64,000 nucleotides of DNA from Gammaproteobacteria bacterium (GTDB lineage Bacteria; Pseudomonadota; Gammaproteobacteria; Nevskiales; Nevskiaceae). Positions 43,619-51,204 of the stretch are shown here, piece by piece. The stretch covers positions 1-64,000 of the forward strand of contig JAHZLQ010000008.1 in assembly GCA_022599775.1 (NCBI GenBank), given 5' to 3'. The position numbers and the translations under genes were made by a program. Positions within the stretch are counted from its first letter, which is position 1. Each line of letters starts with the position of its first letter. The notes under the pieces are model-generated. The model was given only the letters and a program-made list of their open reading frames with translations, was not told the DNA's origin and made no database searches.

Positions 43619-44272
43619 TCAGCCGATACCGGGGCCGAGGCGAAACTCGGCTTCGGTGCGTGATTTGATGTCGTCCAGGCTGACGCCGTCCGCGAGCTCC
43701 ACCAGCGTCGCGCCGCTGCCGCCGTGGCGGTCGATCTCGAACACCGCCAGATCGGTGATCAACAGGTCGACCACGCCCTTGCCGGTCAGCGGCAGCGAGC
43801 ATTCCTTCCTGAATTTGGCGCCGCCGTTCTTGTCGCAATGGTCCATCACCACCACGACGCGCCGCACGCCGGCGACCAGGTCCATCGCTCCGCCCATGCC
43901 CTTGATCATCTTGCCGGGCACCATCCAGTTGGCGAGGTCGCCGTTCTGCGCCACTTCCATGCCGCCGAGAATCGACAGGTTGATGTGTCCGCCGCGGATC
44001 ATCCCGAAGCTGTCTGCCGAGGAGAAGTAGCTGGTCTGCGGCAGTTCGGTGATGGTCTGCTTGCCGGCGTTGATGAGATCGGCGTCGACTTCGTCGTCGT
44101 AGGGAAAGGCGCCCATGCCGAGCATGCCGTTCTCGCTTTGCAGCGTGACCTTCATGCCTTCGGGAATCATGTTGGCGACCATCGTCGGAATGCCGACGCC
44201 GAGGTTGACGTAGAACCCGTCTTCGAGTTCCCGGGTGGCGCGCAGCGCCATCTGTTCGCGTGTCCAGGCCAT
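43619..44272 (-). CDS. scoB: 3-oxoacid CoA-transferase, beta subunit
   Basis: A 217-residue class I CoA-transferase beta subunit with the catalytic Glu in LQSENGMLGMG, then DADLINAGKQTITELP, SADSFGMIRGGHI and ILGGMEVAQNGDLANWM, all as in succinyl-CoA:3-ketoacid CoA-transferases. The intact Glu argues against the steroid ring hydrolases IpdAB, which share the fold but have a different active site. It starts at 44272, sharing one base with the alpha subunit stop (TAATG). Confidence 0.9.
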   Translation of the reverse strand: MAWTREQMALRATRELEDGFYVNLGVGIPTMVANMIPEGMKVTLQSENGMLGMGAFPYDDEVDADLINAGKQTITELPQTSYFSSADSFGMIRGGHINLSILGGMEVAQNGDLANWMVPGKMIKGMGGAMDLVAGVRRVVVVMDHCDKNGGAKFRKECSLPLTGKGVVDLLITDLAVFEIDRHGGSGATLVELADGVSLDDIKSRTEAEFRLGPGIG

Positions 44273-45009
44273 TAGCGTTCGACTCCGGTGGCGGCCTGCG
44301 AGGCCTCGGCCCGCGGCCGGGTGGTGCGGCGTTCGATGTGCTTGACGTAGTTCCTGCCCTGCAGGATGCGGTCGACGAAGATGCCGGGCGTGTGGATGGC
44401 ATCGGGGTCGAGTTCGCCCGGTTCGACCAGGATCTCGACTTCGGCCACGGTCACCTTGCCGGCGGTGGCGATCATCGGATTGAAGTTGCGCGCGGTCTTG
44501 CGGTAGACGAGGTTGCCTTCGCTGTCGCCCTTCCAGGCCTTGACGATGGACAGGTCGGCGGTGAGGCCGGTTTCCATGACGTAGTGCTCGCCGTTGAACT
44601 CGCGGGTTTCCTTGCCCTCGGCGATCATCGTGCCGTAGCCGGTGCGCGTGTAGAACGCGGGGATGCCGGCGCCGCCGGCGCGGATACGCTCGGCCAGGGT
44701 GCCCTGGGGGTTGAATTCGATCTCGATCTCGCCGCTCATGAACTGCTGGGCGAGAATCTTGTTTTCGCCGACATACGAGGCCAGCACTTTCCTGATCTGG
44801 CCGTTGGCCAGCACCAGCCACATGCCGTGCTCGTCACAGCCGACGTTGTTGCCGATCACGGTCAGCTCGCGCGCCCCGGAGTCGCGCAGGGCGACGATCA
44901 GGTTTTCGGGTACGCCGCACAGGCCAAAGCCGCCGGCCATGACGCTCATACCGTCGAAGGTGAGGCCCTCCAGCGCGCTGGCGGCATCTGGGTAGATTTT
45001 TGAACTCAC
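44272..45009 (-). CDS. scoA: 3-oxoacid CoA-transferase, alpha subunit
   Basis: A 245-residue class I CoA-transferase alpha subunit with the glycine-rich CoA loop MAGGFGLCGVPENLI near residues 21-35, SNNVG-like IGNNVGCDEHG, GTLAERIRAGGAGIPAFYTRTG and REFNGEHYVMETGL. Together with the beta subunit it moves CoA between succinyl-CoA and a 3-oxoacid. Start is GTG at 45009, with AGGAG six bases upstream. The two genes overlap by one base. Confidence 0.9.
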   Translation of the reverse strand: MSSKIYPDAASALEGLTFDGMSVMAGGFGLCGVPENLIVALRDSGARELTVIGNNVGCDEHGMWLVLANGQIRKVLASYVGENKILAQQFMSGEIEIEFNPQGTLAERIRAGGAGIPAFYTRTGYGTMIAEGKETREFNGEHYVMETGLTADLSIVKAWKGDSEGNLVYRKTARNFNPMIATAGKVTVAEVEILVEPGELDPDAIHTPGIFVDRILQGRNYVKHIERRTTRPRAEASQAATGVER

Positions 45010-45112
45010 GCCGATCTCCTCCGGGGTTCTGGCCAGTCACGCCAGATTTCTTGCCAATCATCATCCGCTTGATCCTGTTGACCGGACCGAAGCCGAATTC
45101 GCTAATGAATGC

Positions 45113-46033
45113 TCAGACCGGGTCCCAGACAAAGACGTCCGAGGAACGCTCGAGCTTGTAGAACGATGGACGCAGCGCCGGTATTGCTCGCTCGATACAT
45201 GACGACGGCGTCCAGCCTTCTCCCGCGTGTACGGAACGAATCGGCCGTGGCTGGCTGAACAGATAGATTTCGTTGCGACGTACGCCGAAAATCTGTCCGC
45301 TCACGTCCTTGGCCCGGTCGCAGCACAGCGCCACGACGAACGGCGCGATCTTTTCCGGCGACATCTGCTTGTTGACGCGGATACGTTCGGCGTTTTCGGG
45401 CGTGTCGGGAATCGAACCGACCATGCGTGTCCATGCGAACGGTGCAATCGCGTTGGAACGAACACCGAATTTGGCCATGTCCAGCGCGATGGATTTGGAC
45501 AGCGCCGCGACGCCCATCTTGGCAGCGGCATAGTTCGCCTGACCGAAGTTGCCGACCAGCGCACTGGTCGAGGTCATATGCACGAAGGCACCTTTCTGCG
45601 AGGCCTTGAAATGCGGCGCCGCCGCGCGTGCCACGTTGAAGCAGCCCTTCAGATTGACGGCCAGTACCGCATCCCATTCCGACTCGGACATCTTGTGAAA
45701 GATCGTGTCCCGCAGAATCCCGGCATTGTTGACGATCGCGTCCACGTCGCCATAGGCTTTCATCGCCGTGGCGAACAGGCCGTGCGCGCCGTCCCAGCTG
45801 GCAACGTTGTTGCCATCGGCGATGGCTTCGCCGCCTCCGGCCTTGATCTCCGCCACGACTTCCTCGGCGGGGCCGAGGCTGCCGCCCTCGCCTTCCTGGC
45901 TGACACCGAGATCATTGACCACCACGCGGGCGCCTTCGCGCGCCGCCAGCTTCGCGATTTCGGCACCGACTCCGCGGCCCGCACCGGTGACGATGAGGAC
46001 CTTACCGTCCATTACACCTTTGCTCATTTGCAT
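45113..46033 (-). CDS. HSD17B4-like short-chain dehydrogenase with C-terminal extension
   Basis: A 306-residue SDR with TGAGRGVG, VVNDLGVS, VNNAGILRDTIFHKM, TSTSALVGNFGQ, and catalytic YAAAK. This is the pattern of (3R)-hydroxyacyl-CoA dehydrogenases from multifunctional enzymes. After the usual end of such SDRs (FGVRRNEIYLFSQPRPIRSV) about 40 further residues follow, a tail seen in related catabolic SDRs. GGGAG precedes the first ATG at 46033; a second ATG at 46027 is also possible. Confidence 0.88.
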   Translation of the reverse strand: MQMSKGVMDGKVLIVTGAGRGVGAEIAKLAAREGARVVVNDLGVSQEGEGGSLGPAEEVVAEIKAGGGEAIADGNNVASWDGAHGLFATAMKAYGDVDAIVNNAGILRDTIFHKMSESEWDAVLAVNLKGCFNVARAAAPHFKASQKGAFVHMTSTSALVGNFGQANYAAAKMGVAALSKSIALDMAKFGVRSNAIAPFAWTRMVGSIPDTPENAERIRVNKQMSPEKIAPFVVALCCDRAKDVSGQIFGVRRNEIYLFSQPRPIRSVHAGEGWTPSSCIERAIPALRPSFYKLERSSDVFVWDPV

Positions 46034-46062
46034 CTACTCCCGAAATTCATGGGCGCTCGGGC

Positions 46063-47319
46063 TCAGAGCCCATCACGCATTTCGCTCCATGTTCGTTCCA
46101 ATTCGTCGCGAAACTGGGGCGCGGCGATGCGGATCATGGCCCTGGCACGTTCGTGCAGGGATAGACCGCCCAGTTCGGCGACACCGTATTCAGTAACAAC
46201 CGTATCCGCCGCGTGACGCGGCAAGGCTGCCATCGCCTGCTTTCCGACATTCAGCACCACGCGGCTGAAGCGACCATCGTCGGTCGCGGCCGGCAGCACG
46301 ATGATCGACCGCCCGCCCGGCGACAGCGATGCGCCGGCGGCAAAGGCCGGCAGGCCGCCGACGCCGGCGACATAGCGGCCCTTGATCATGTCTGCGTTGG
46401 CTTGGCCGAACAGATCGACCTCGATCGCGGAATTGATGGCGCAGAAGCGTTCGATCCGCATCAGGCGGGCGACATCGTGGGTTTCGTTGACCGGGCGGAA
46501 ATAGAAGGCATCGTCGCGGCTGACGCGGTCGTAGAGCGCCGCCTCACCGAGGGCCACGCCGCCCTCCACGGAGGCTTCGCCGTGTACGGCGCCGCTGTCG
46601 AGCAGCGTCAGCACCGAGGAGGCGATCATCCCGGACCAGATTCGCAGATTGCGATGGTCGACCAGGGCGGCCGCAATCGCGGCCGGTAATTTGCCGACGC
46701 CGAATTCGATGGTATCGCCATCCCGCACGAGTTCGGCCACCAGCGCAGCCTGACGGCGCAGCCGGTCATCGGCGGCATCCGCCGGTTCCGAAAGTTGTAC
46801 CAGCGGCGAAGGCTCGTCGATGATCGCGTCGAGCTCGGACACATGAATCCGGAACGAACCGCGGGTCTTCGGCATGTCCGGATTGACGTGCGCAAGGCGT
46901 TGGCGCGCGCGGCTCCAGACCGCGGGATGAAAGTCATACGACAGGCCGGGCGAACAAAAACCCTTTTCGTCCGGCGGGCTGACCTGGACTACCGCCACGT
47001 CGACCTCCAGGCCGGCGAGATCGCGGTAGATGCGCGGATGATCCAGCGGCATCAGTTCGCCACGGCCGCTGGCCAGCCCGGCGCGCAGGCCCGGCAGCAT
47101 GAAATACGCGCGCTGTCGCGCCTGCGCGTGCAGGCCGAGATAGTCGCTGCGATTGATTCCCGGAAAATGCATGCCCACGAACCGCACGCCGGCCGCGGAT
47201 TCGGGCGCCCCCTGCAAGGCCTTGTAGATCGCCAGGCTCTCGCCCGACACGCCGGGCAGATAGACCGTCGTCTGCGGACGCAGCGTCTTGACCCATTGGC
47301 TGGAACTGAGCGTGTGCAT
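46063..47319 (-). CDS. Acetyl-CoA hydrolase/CoA-transferase family protein
   Basis: A 418-residue member of the acetyl-CoA hydrolase/transferase (class I, Cat1-like) family. It shows GMHFPGINRSDY, VSPPDEKGFCSPGLSYDF, EFGVGKLPAAIAAAL, and the active-site region FCAINSAIEVDLFGQANAD with the expected catalytic Glu in SAIEVD. It would hydrolyse a CoA ester or pass CoA to another acid, perhaps recycling CoA from a pathway end-product. It is placed between an SDR and the MaoC pair in one long operon. Confidence 0.86.
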   Translation of the reverse strand: MHTLSSSQWVKTLRPQTTVYLPGVSGESLAIYKALQGAPESAAGVRFVGMHFPGINRSDYLGLHAQARQRAYFMLPGLRAGLASGRGELMPLDHPRIYRDLAGLEVDVAVVQVSPPDEKGFCSPGLSYDFHPAVWSRARQRLAHVNPDMPKTRGSFRIHVSELDAIIDEPSPLVQLSEPADAADDRLRRQAALVAELVRDGDTIEFGVGKLPAAIAAALVDHRNLRIWSGMIASSVLTLLDSGAVHGEASVEGGVALGEAALYDRVSRDDAFYFRPVNETHDVARLMRIERFCAINSAIEVDLFGQANADMIKGRYVAGVGGLPAFAAGASLSPGGRSIIVLPAATDDGRFSRVVLNVGKQAMAALPRHAADTVVTEYGVAELGGLSLHERARAMIRIAAPQFRDELERTWSEMRDGL

Positions 47320-47321
47320 CG

Positions 47322-47741
47322 TCAGTCGCCGACGTCCAGCGCGATCGTCGCCGTCCCGCGCGTGGCGACGCGTCCGTCCGGCAAGCTCAATTCCAGTGCC
47401 AGCGTGGCACTTTCGGCATTCCTGGATTCAAGCGTGGCGCGGCAATGCAGCGCCTGCCCGACCGGAATGATCGCGGCAAATCTGGCGCTGAAACCGCGGA
47501 TCGATTCCACCGGCAGCTCTTCGCAAAGCAGGCATCCCAGACGCGCCATGCCGAACATGCCGTGAACGATCACATCGTCGAAGCCGGCCTGGCGCGCGAA
47601 CGCCGGGTCGAGATGCAGGGGATTGCTGTCACCGGAGGCCGATGCATAGGCCTGCAGCGACTCACGCGAAACGGCGGGGGTTGTCGCTTCGATCAGCACG
47701 TCGCCCGGACTCAATTCGCGCAGGGTCTGCAGGGCCGTCAT
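47322..47741 (-). CDS. MaoC-domain hydratase, catalytic subunit of a split pair
   Basis: A 139-residue single hot-dog protein with the intact hydratase motif ASGDSNPLHLDPAFARQAGF and VIVHGMFGMA. Its ATG overlaps the stop of the next upstream gene as ATGA. That neighbour is an N-terminal-type hot-dog protein lacking the motif, so the two probably form a heteromeric enoyl-CoA hydratase like HadAB or the ChsH1/ChsH2 type. Confidence 0.87.
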   Translation of the reverse strand: MTALQTLRELSPGDVLIEATTPAVSRESLQAYASASGDSNPLHLDPAFARQAGFDDVIVHGMFGMARLGCLLCEELPVESIRGFSARFAAIIPVGQALHCRATLESRNAESATLALELSLPDGRVATRGTATIALDVGD

Positions 47742-48169
47742 TGCGCGGCTCCGCGCTGGGGGTTTCTAACCAGAACCAGTTGGCGCGAGCATCCGACCAG
47801 GCGGCCGTCCTGCCGCTGCATGGCGGCCTCGATCACGATGAACTCCATCGCGCCGTTCTTCTTGTCGTAGATATCGGTCACCGAGCGGCGCACGCTCAGG
47901 CGCTCACCGACACGGATCGGTTCGAGATAGTCGAAACTTTGCTCTGCGTGCAGGACCCGCTTGAGTTCGACCCCGAGCGCATCGAGGATGCGGCGCGAGC
48001 TGTCATTCTCGCCCTCGATGACTTTCATGAACGTCAACGGTGCCACATCGGGATCCACGCGCGAACGATCGACGCCGATCGCCGAGGCGAAACGTTCGAC
48101 CCGCTCCCGGCTGACTTCGAACTCGTAGTCGGGCAGCGAGTAGCCGATGAAGCTGCGATCCACGGCCAT
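47738..48169 (-). CDS. FAS1-like dehydratase (MaoC_dehydrat_N) subunit
   Basis: A 143-residue hot-dog protein starting MAVDRSFIGYSLPDYEFEVS, with TFMKVIEGEND, HAEQSFDYLEPIRVGERLSV and VTDIYDKKNGAMEFIVIE. It corresponds to the N-terminal, non-catalytic half of double-hot-dog hydratases and binds the acyl chain in such pairs. It is translationally coupled on both sides (TGATG with the FadB-like gene upstream, ATGA with the catalytic MaoC subunit downstream). Confidence 0.86.
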   Translation of the reverse strand: MAVDRSFIGYSLPDYEFEVSRERVERFASAIGVDRSRVDPDVAPLTFMKVIEGENDSSRRILDALGVELKRVLHAEQSFDYLEPIRVGERLSVRRSVTDIYDKKNGAMEFIVIEAAMQRQDGRLVGCSRQLVLVRNPQRGAAQ

Positions 48170-49458
48170 CAGGCCAGCGCCGTACCGGCATCAGCCAGAA
48201 AACGGTCCGCAGCATCGGGCCACGCAAACGCCGCGCCGTGCTGGCCCGCCAGTTCTGCCGCGCTGACCCGCAAGGCGTCCAGGTCGCTCTGCAACAAGAA
48301 AGTGTACGGCCCCCCGGTGAAGGCCGGACACAAGCCTTTTTCAACCACAGCCACGTCAGCCAGCGCGGGAATGGAAACCTTGTCGTCTCCCCAACAGCGA
48401 GCGGCCTCCAGAGCGATGGCGAGAATTCGGGCGTCCTCATCCAGCGACATCGCCTCGCATCCCGCCTGGACCGCACGCAAGCGAGGCAGCAAGGCCTTGT
48501 CGCCCTGCTCTAGCGGGCCGCTGGAATCGAGTAGTCCCTGCTTCTTGGCCGTCTGCCGGTTGAGAAACAAGGTGCGGACCATGTTTCCCGCCACACGGTC
48601 GCGGATGAGATCGACAAAAATGTCCATCTCGTGATGCAGCGCCTCGTCGACCGGAAGTGACCAGCCTTCGACGACACAGCGCATGATCGCGCGGTACGCC
48701 GGGTAGCGGACACGCTGATAGACACTGATCCCAAGCGTGCCGGAGATCTCGTCATAAGCCCGCTCGGAGCCGAAGTCGAAGGGTGCGGAGTCGAATCTCG
48801 CCGTCGGCCGATCCCAGGGCGCAGACGGAGCAGCCAGTGTCCGCGCACGCTCCAATGCCGCGGCGATCAACTCGGCGGCCGGCACCAGTTCGTCGACCAG
48901 TCCAAGGCTCAAGGCTTCGTCGCGAGACAGGGATTGCCCGTGCAACAGACACTCCAGGCCCTTGCGCGCGCCGATCAGTCTCGGCAGGCGCTGCGTTCCA
49001 CCTGCCCCGGGGAGCAGGCCGAGCTTGATTTCGGGCAGACCAAGGCCCACGTTTTCATCGTTCGCCGCAATGCGTGAATGGCAGGCCAGACAGACCTCCA
49101 GACCGCCACCGAGCGCGAGCCCGTTGATCGCCGCGACATACGGCTTGCGACTGGTTTCGATGCGCCGAAACAGCCGCCCGAGCCGGCCACACAGATCGTG
49201 TAGTTGCTCGAAGGTGCCGGTCTTCGCCCGCTCCGTGAACACACGGATCATGTTCAGGTCGGCACCGACCAGAAACGTGGATTTCCCGGAGCTCAGCACC
49301 ACACCGCGCACTTCGGGATCGGACTCCGCGCGAACGATGATGGATTCCAGAGAATCCATCATATCCATCGAAAACACGTTCATCGCCCGACCGGGCATGT
49401 CGATCCGGGCCAGCAGCACGCCGCCCGGCTCCAGGCTGACACTGATATTTGAATCCAT
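48169..49458 (-). CDS. Shortened FadB/FadJ-like protein: crotonase domain plus dehydrogenase tail
   Basis: A 429-residue protein. Residues 1-290 are the hydratase domain of fatty-oxidation multifunctional enzymes, with both catalytic glutamates (Glu121 in LALGGGLEV and Glu143 in GLPEIKLG) and the following helix (VRYPAYRAIMRCVVEGWSLP). The NAD-binding Rossmann domain is absent; after a short linker the last 100 residues resemble the final C-terminal domain of 3-hydroxyacyl-CoA dehydrogenase (ADVAVVEKGLCPAFTGGPYT). The usual length is about 715 residues, so about 300 have been lost from inside. Hydratase activity is expected, dehydrogenase activity not. ATG at 49458 is preferred to the longer reading to 49611. 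Confidence 0.85.
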   Translation of the reverse strand: MDSNISVSLEPGGVLLARIDMPGRAMNVFSMDMMDSLESIIVRAESDPEVRGVVLSSGKSTFLVGADLNMIRVFTERAKTGTFEQLHDLCGRLGRLFRRIETSRKPYVAAINGLALGGGLEVCLACHSRIAANDENVGLGLPEIKLGLLPGAGGTQRLPRLIGARKGLECLLHGQSLSRDEALSLGLVDELVPAAELIAAALERARTLAAPSAPWDRPTARFDSAPFDFGSERAYDEISGTLGISVYQRVRYPAYRAIMRCVVEGWSLPVDEALHHEMDIFVDLIRDRVAGNMVRTLFLNRQTAKKQGLLDSSGPLEQGDKALLPRLRAVQAGCEAMSLDEDARILAIALEAARCWGDDKVSIPALADVAVVEKGLCPAFTGGPYTFLLQSDLDALRVSAAELAGQHGAAFAWPDAADRFLADAGTALA

Positions 49459-49471
49459 CACGGTCCGCTGC

Positions 49472-50263
49472 TCAGACGTACTTCTTGAAGTCCGGCTTGC
49501 GCTTCTCGTTGAAAGCGCGAACGCCCTCGCGCGATTCCTCGCTCTGGTAGAAGCCCTTGACCGCGGCCACGCCCAGGAACAGGTTGCCGCGGATAGTTTC
49601 GCTGTCTGCATTGAACGAGCGCTTGACGATGGCGATGGCTGTCGGGCTCATGGCATTGATTTCCGCCGCCCACTTCTCGCACTCCGCGTCCAGCTGGTCG
49701 TGCGGCACCACCGTGTTCGCCAGACCCATCTCCAGCGCCTGCTGGGCGGTGTACTGGCGGCACAGGAACCAGATCTCCCGCGCTTTCTTCTCGCCAACGA
49801 TGCGAGACAGATAGGCGGTACCGAAACCCGGATCGGCCGATCCGACCTTGGGCCCTGCCTGGCCGAACTTGGCCTTCTCCGAGGCGATGGTCAGATCGCA
49901 GATCGTGGCGAACACATTGCCGCCACCGATGGCGAAGCCGTTGACGCGCGCGATGACCACCTTGCGGCAATCACGCATCGCCGACTGCAATTCCTCGATC
50001 GGCAGGCCGACCATGCCCCGCGGACCGTACAGGCCGTCCTCGGACTGGTGCACCTTCTGGTCGCCGCCGGTGCAGAACGCCTTGTCGCCCGCGCCGGTGA
50101 GGATGATGCTGTTGACCGACTTCTCTTCGTCGGCGGCGCGGAAGGCAAGGATCAGCTCCTCGACCGTCTGGGTACGGAAGGCGTTATAGACCTCCGGGCG
50201 GTTGATGGTGATGCGGACGGCGTTCTCGCCGACTTCATAAATGATGTCTTTGTATTCGGACAT
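49472..50263 (-). CDS. badI: BadI-like 2-ketocyclohexanecarboxyl-CoA hydrolase
   Basis: A 263-residue crotonase-fold enzyme strongly resembling BadI of Rhodopseudomonas palustris over its whole length (YKDIIYEV start; GDKAFCTGGDQ; GLPIEELQSAMRD; GFAIGGGNVFATICDLTIAS; GSADPGFGTAYLSRIVGEKK; SREGVRAFNEKRKPDFKKY end). BadI opens the ring of 2-ketocyclohexanecarboxyl-CoA to pimeloyl-CoA. EchA20-type steroid ring hydrolases are relatives and cannot be excluded. AGGAG lies six bases before the ATG. A BadH homologue is the upstream gene. Confidence 0.88.
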   Translation of the reverse strand: MSEYKDIIYEVGENAVRITINRPEVYNAFRTQTVEELILAFRAADEEKSVNSIILTGAGDKAFCTGGDQKVHQSEDGLYGPRGMVGLPIEELQSAMRDCRKVVIARVNGFAIGGGNVFATICDLTIASEKAKFGQAGPKVGSADPGFGTAYLSRIVGEKKAREIWFLCRQYTAQQALEMGLANTVVPHDQLDAECEKWAAEINAMSPTAIAIVKRSFNADSETIRGNLFLGVAAVKGFYQSEESREGVRAFNEKRKPDFKKYV

Positions 50264-50289
50264 GATCCACTCCTGCTTTCTGTTTTTTT

Positions 50290-50307
50290 GGCCGGCTTCT
50301 TCCGGCC
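50290..50307 (-). other. Intergenic hairpin between badH and badI
   Basis: GGCCGG-N6-CCGGCC is a perfect six-pair stem in the 82-base gap. The T-run is on the 5' side of the plus strand, so neither strand gives a standard terminator. In the badH-badI transcript it could mark a processing point or tune badI expression. Confidence 0.4.
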
Positions 50308-50345
50308 GAATTCAGTGTTGTCCTGCGTTATCGAGGCAAGCCCAG

Positions 50346-51113
50346 CTAGCCGTGCATGGTGAGCCCACCGGAGACACTGATGGTCTGCCCGGTCATGAAC
50401 GAAGCATCATCGCTGGCGAGAAACGCCACGAGCCCGGGGTAGTCTTCCGGTTCACCGATACGACCCAAGGGCACGCCGCGCACCATCGCGTCACGGATTT
50501 TCTGGCCAGCTTCTCCGGCGCCCACGAAAGCGTCCATCGCTGGCGTATTGGTCGGCCCCGGGCAAACGCAATTGAGCAGGACGTTGGCCCGCGAGACTTC
50601 ACGCGCCAGGGCCTTGGCGAAGGCGATCGTCGCGCCCTTGCAACCGGAGTAGACCACCTCACCACTGGAGCCGACGCGACCTGCGTCGGAGGCGATGAAG
50701 ACCACCCGACCACCCTTGCGCTCGACCATGCCCTGGACTACGGCGTGGGTCACCGTCAGGGGGCCCAGATAATTGATATTGACAACTTTCTGCCAGAAGT
50801 CCGGCGTTGTCTTCAGAAACGGCATCGGCCGATCCCAGCCAGCATTGTTTACCAAGGTCCAGGTCGGGCCGATGCGCGACTCGATGGCGGCCACCGCCTG
50901 CTTCACAGCCGCGGCATTCGTGATGTCGCAAATCTCGGCATCAGCCTTTCCGCCAGCCTGTGTGATCGCATCGACCGTCGCCTTTGCGGCTTCCTCGTTG
51001 ATATCCAATACGCCGACGGTCATCCCCTCGCTCGCCAACCGCATCGCGACCGACTTTCCGATTCCGCTACCGGCACCTGTGACCAAGGCGACTTTGTCTG
51101 TCAATCCACGCAC
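50346..51113 (-). CDS. badH: BadH-like 2-hydroxycyclohexanecarboxyl-CoA dehydrogenase
   Basis: A 255-residue SDR closely matching BadH: TGAGSGIGKS, VNNAGWDRPMPFLKT, ASDAGRVGSSGEVVYSGCKG with catalytic Tyr/Lys, NCVCPGPTNTPAMDA, VPLGRIGEPEDY and the ending GQTISVSGGLTMHG. BadH oxidises 2-hydroxycyclohexanecarboxyl-CoA to the 2-keto ester that BadI then opens. Start is GTG at 51113, with AGGAG six bases upstream. A perfect motif C operator lies 44 bases upstream. It likely heads the long minus-strand operon to 41965. Confidence 0.87.
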   Translation of the reverse strand: MRGLTDKVALVTGAGSGIGKSVAMRLASEGMTVGVLDINEEAAKATVDAITQAGGKADAEICDITNAAAVKQAVAAIESRIGPTWTLVNNAGWDRPMPFLKTTPDFWQKVVNINYLGPLTVTHAVVQGMVERKGGRVVFIASDAGRVGSSGEVVYSGCKGATIAFAKALAREVSRANVLLNCVCPGPTNTPAMDAFVGAGEAGQKIRDAMVRGVPLGRIGEPEDYPGLVAFLASDDASFMTGQTISVSGGLTMHG

Positions 51114-51156
51114 ACTACGCTCCTCACCATTGAATTCTGGACTGTCTTGTCAATTC

Positions 51157-51170
51157 GTATGGCACCATAC
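51157..51170. promoter_or_regulatory. Motif C operator candidate, perfect copy (GTATGGCACCATAC)
   Basis: A perfect GTATGG-N2-CCATAC inverted repeat. On the minus strand a TTGACA sequence (51153-51148) follows it, so the operator sits at the -35 region of the badH promoter. Confidence 0.65.
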
Positions 51171-51204
51171 TACCAGCTTGTCGCGCCGGCGGGTACCCTC
51201 GCGC

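Noticed and set aside
42438-44402. A 654-residue acyl-CoA dehydrogenase fusion
   Set aside because: The extra N-terminal part is an antiframe reading of the CoA-transferase gene; the real start is the ATG at 43604, with its own ribosome site.
43619-45009. CoA-transferase pair as steroid ring hydrolase IpdAB
   Set aside because: The beta subunit has the intact SENG motif with the catalytic Glu and otherwise matches ScoB-type 3-oxoacid CoA-transferases.
50283-50307. T-run plus GC hairpin as an intrinsic terminator
   Set aside because: The T-run precedes the stem on the plus strand, so neither strand yields stem followed by U-run.
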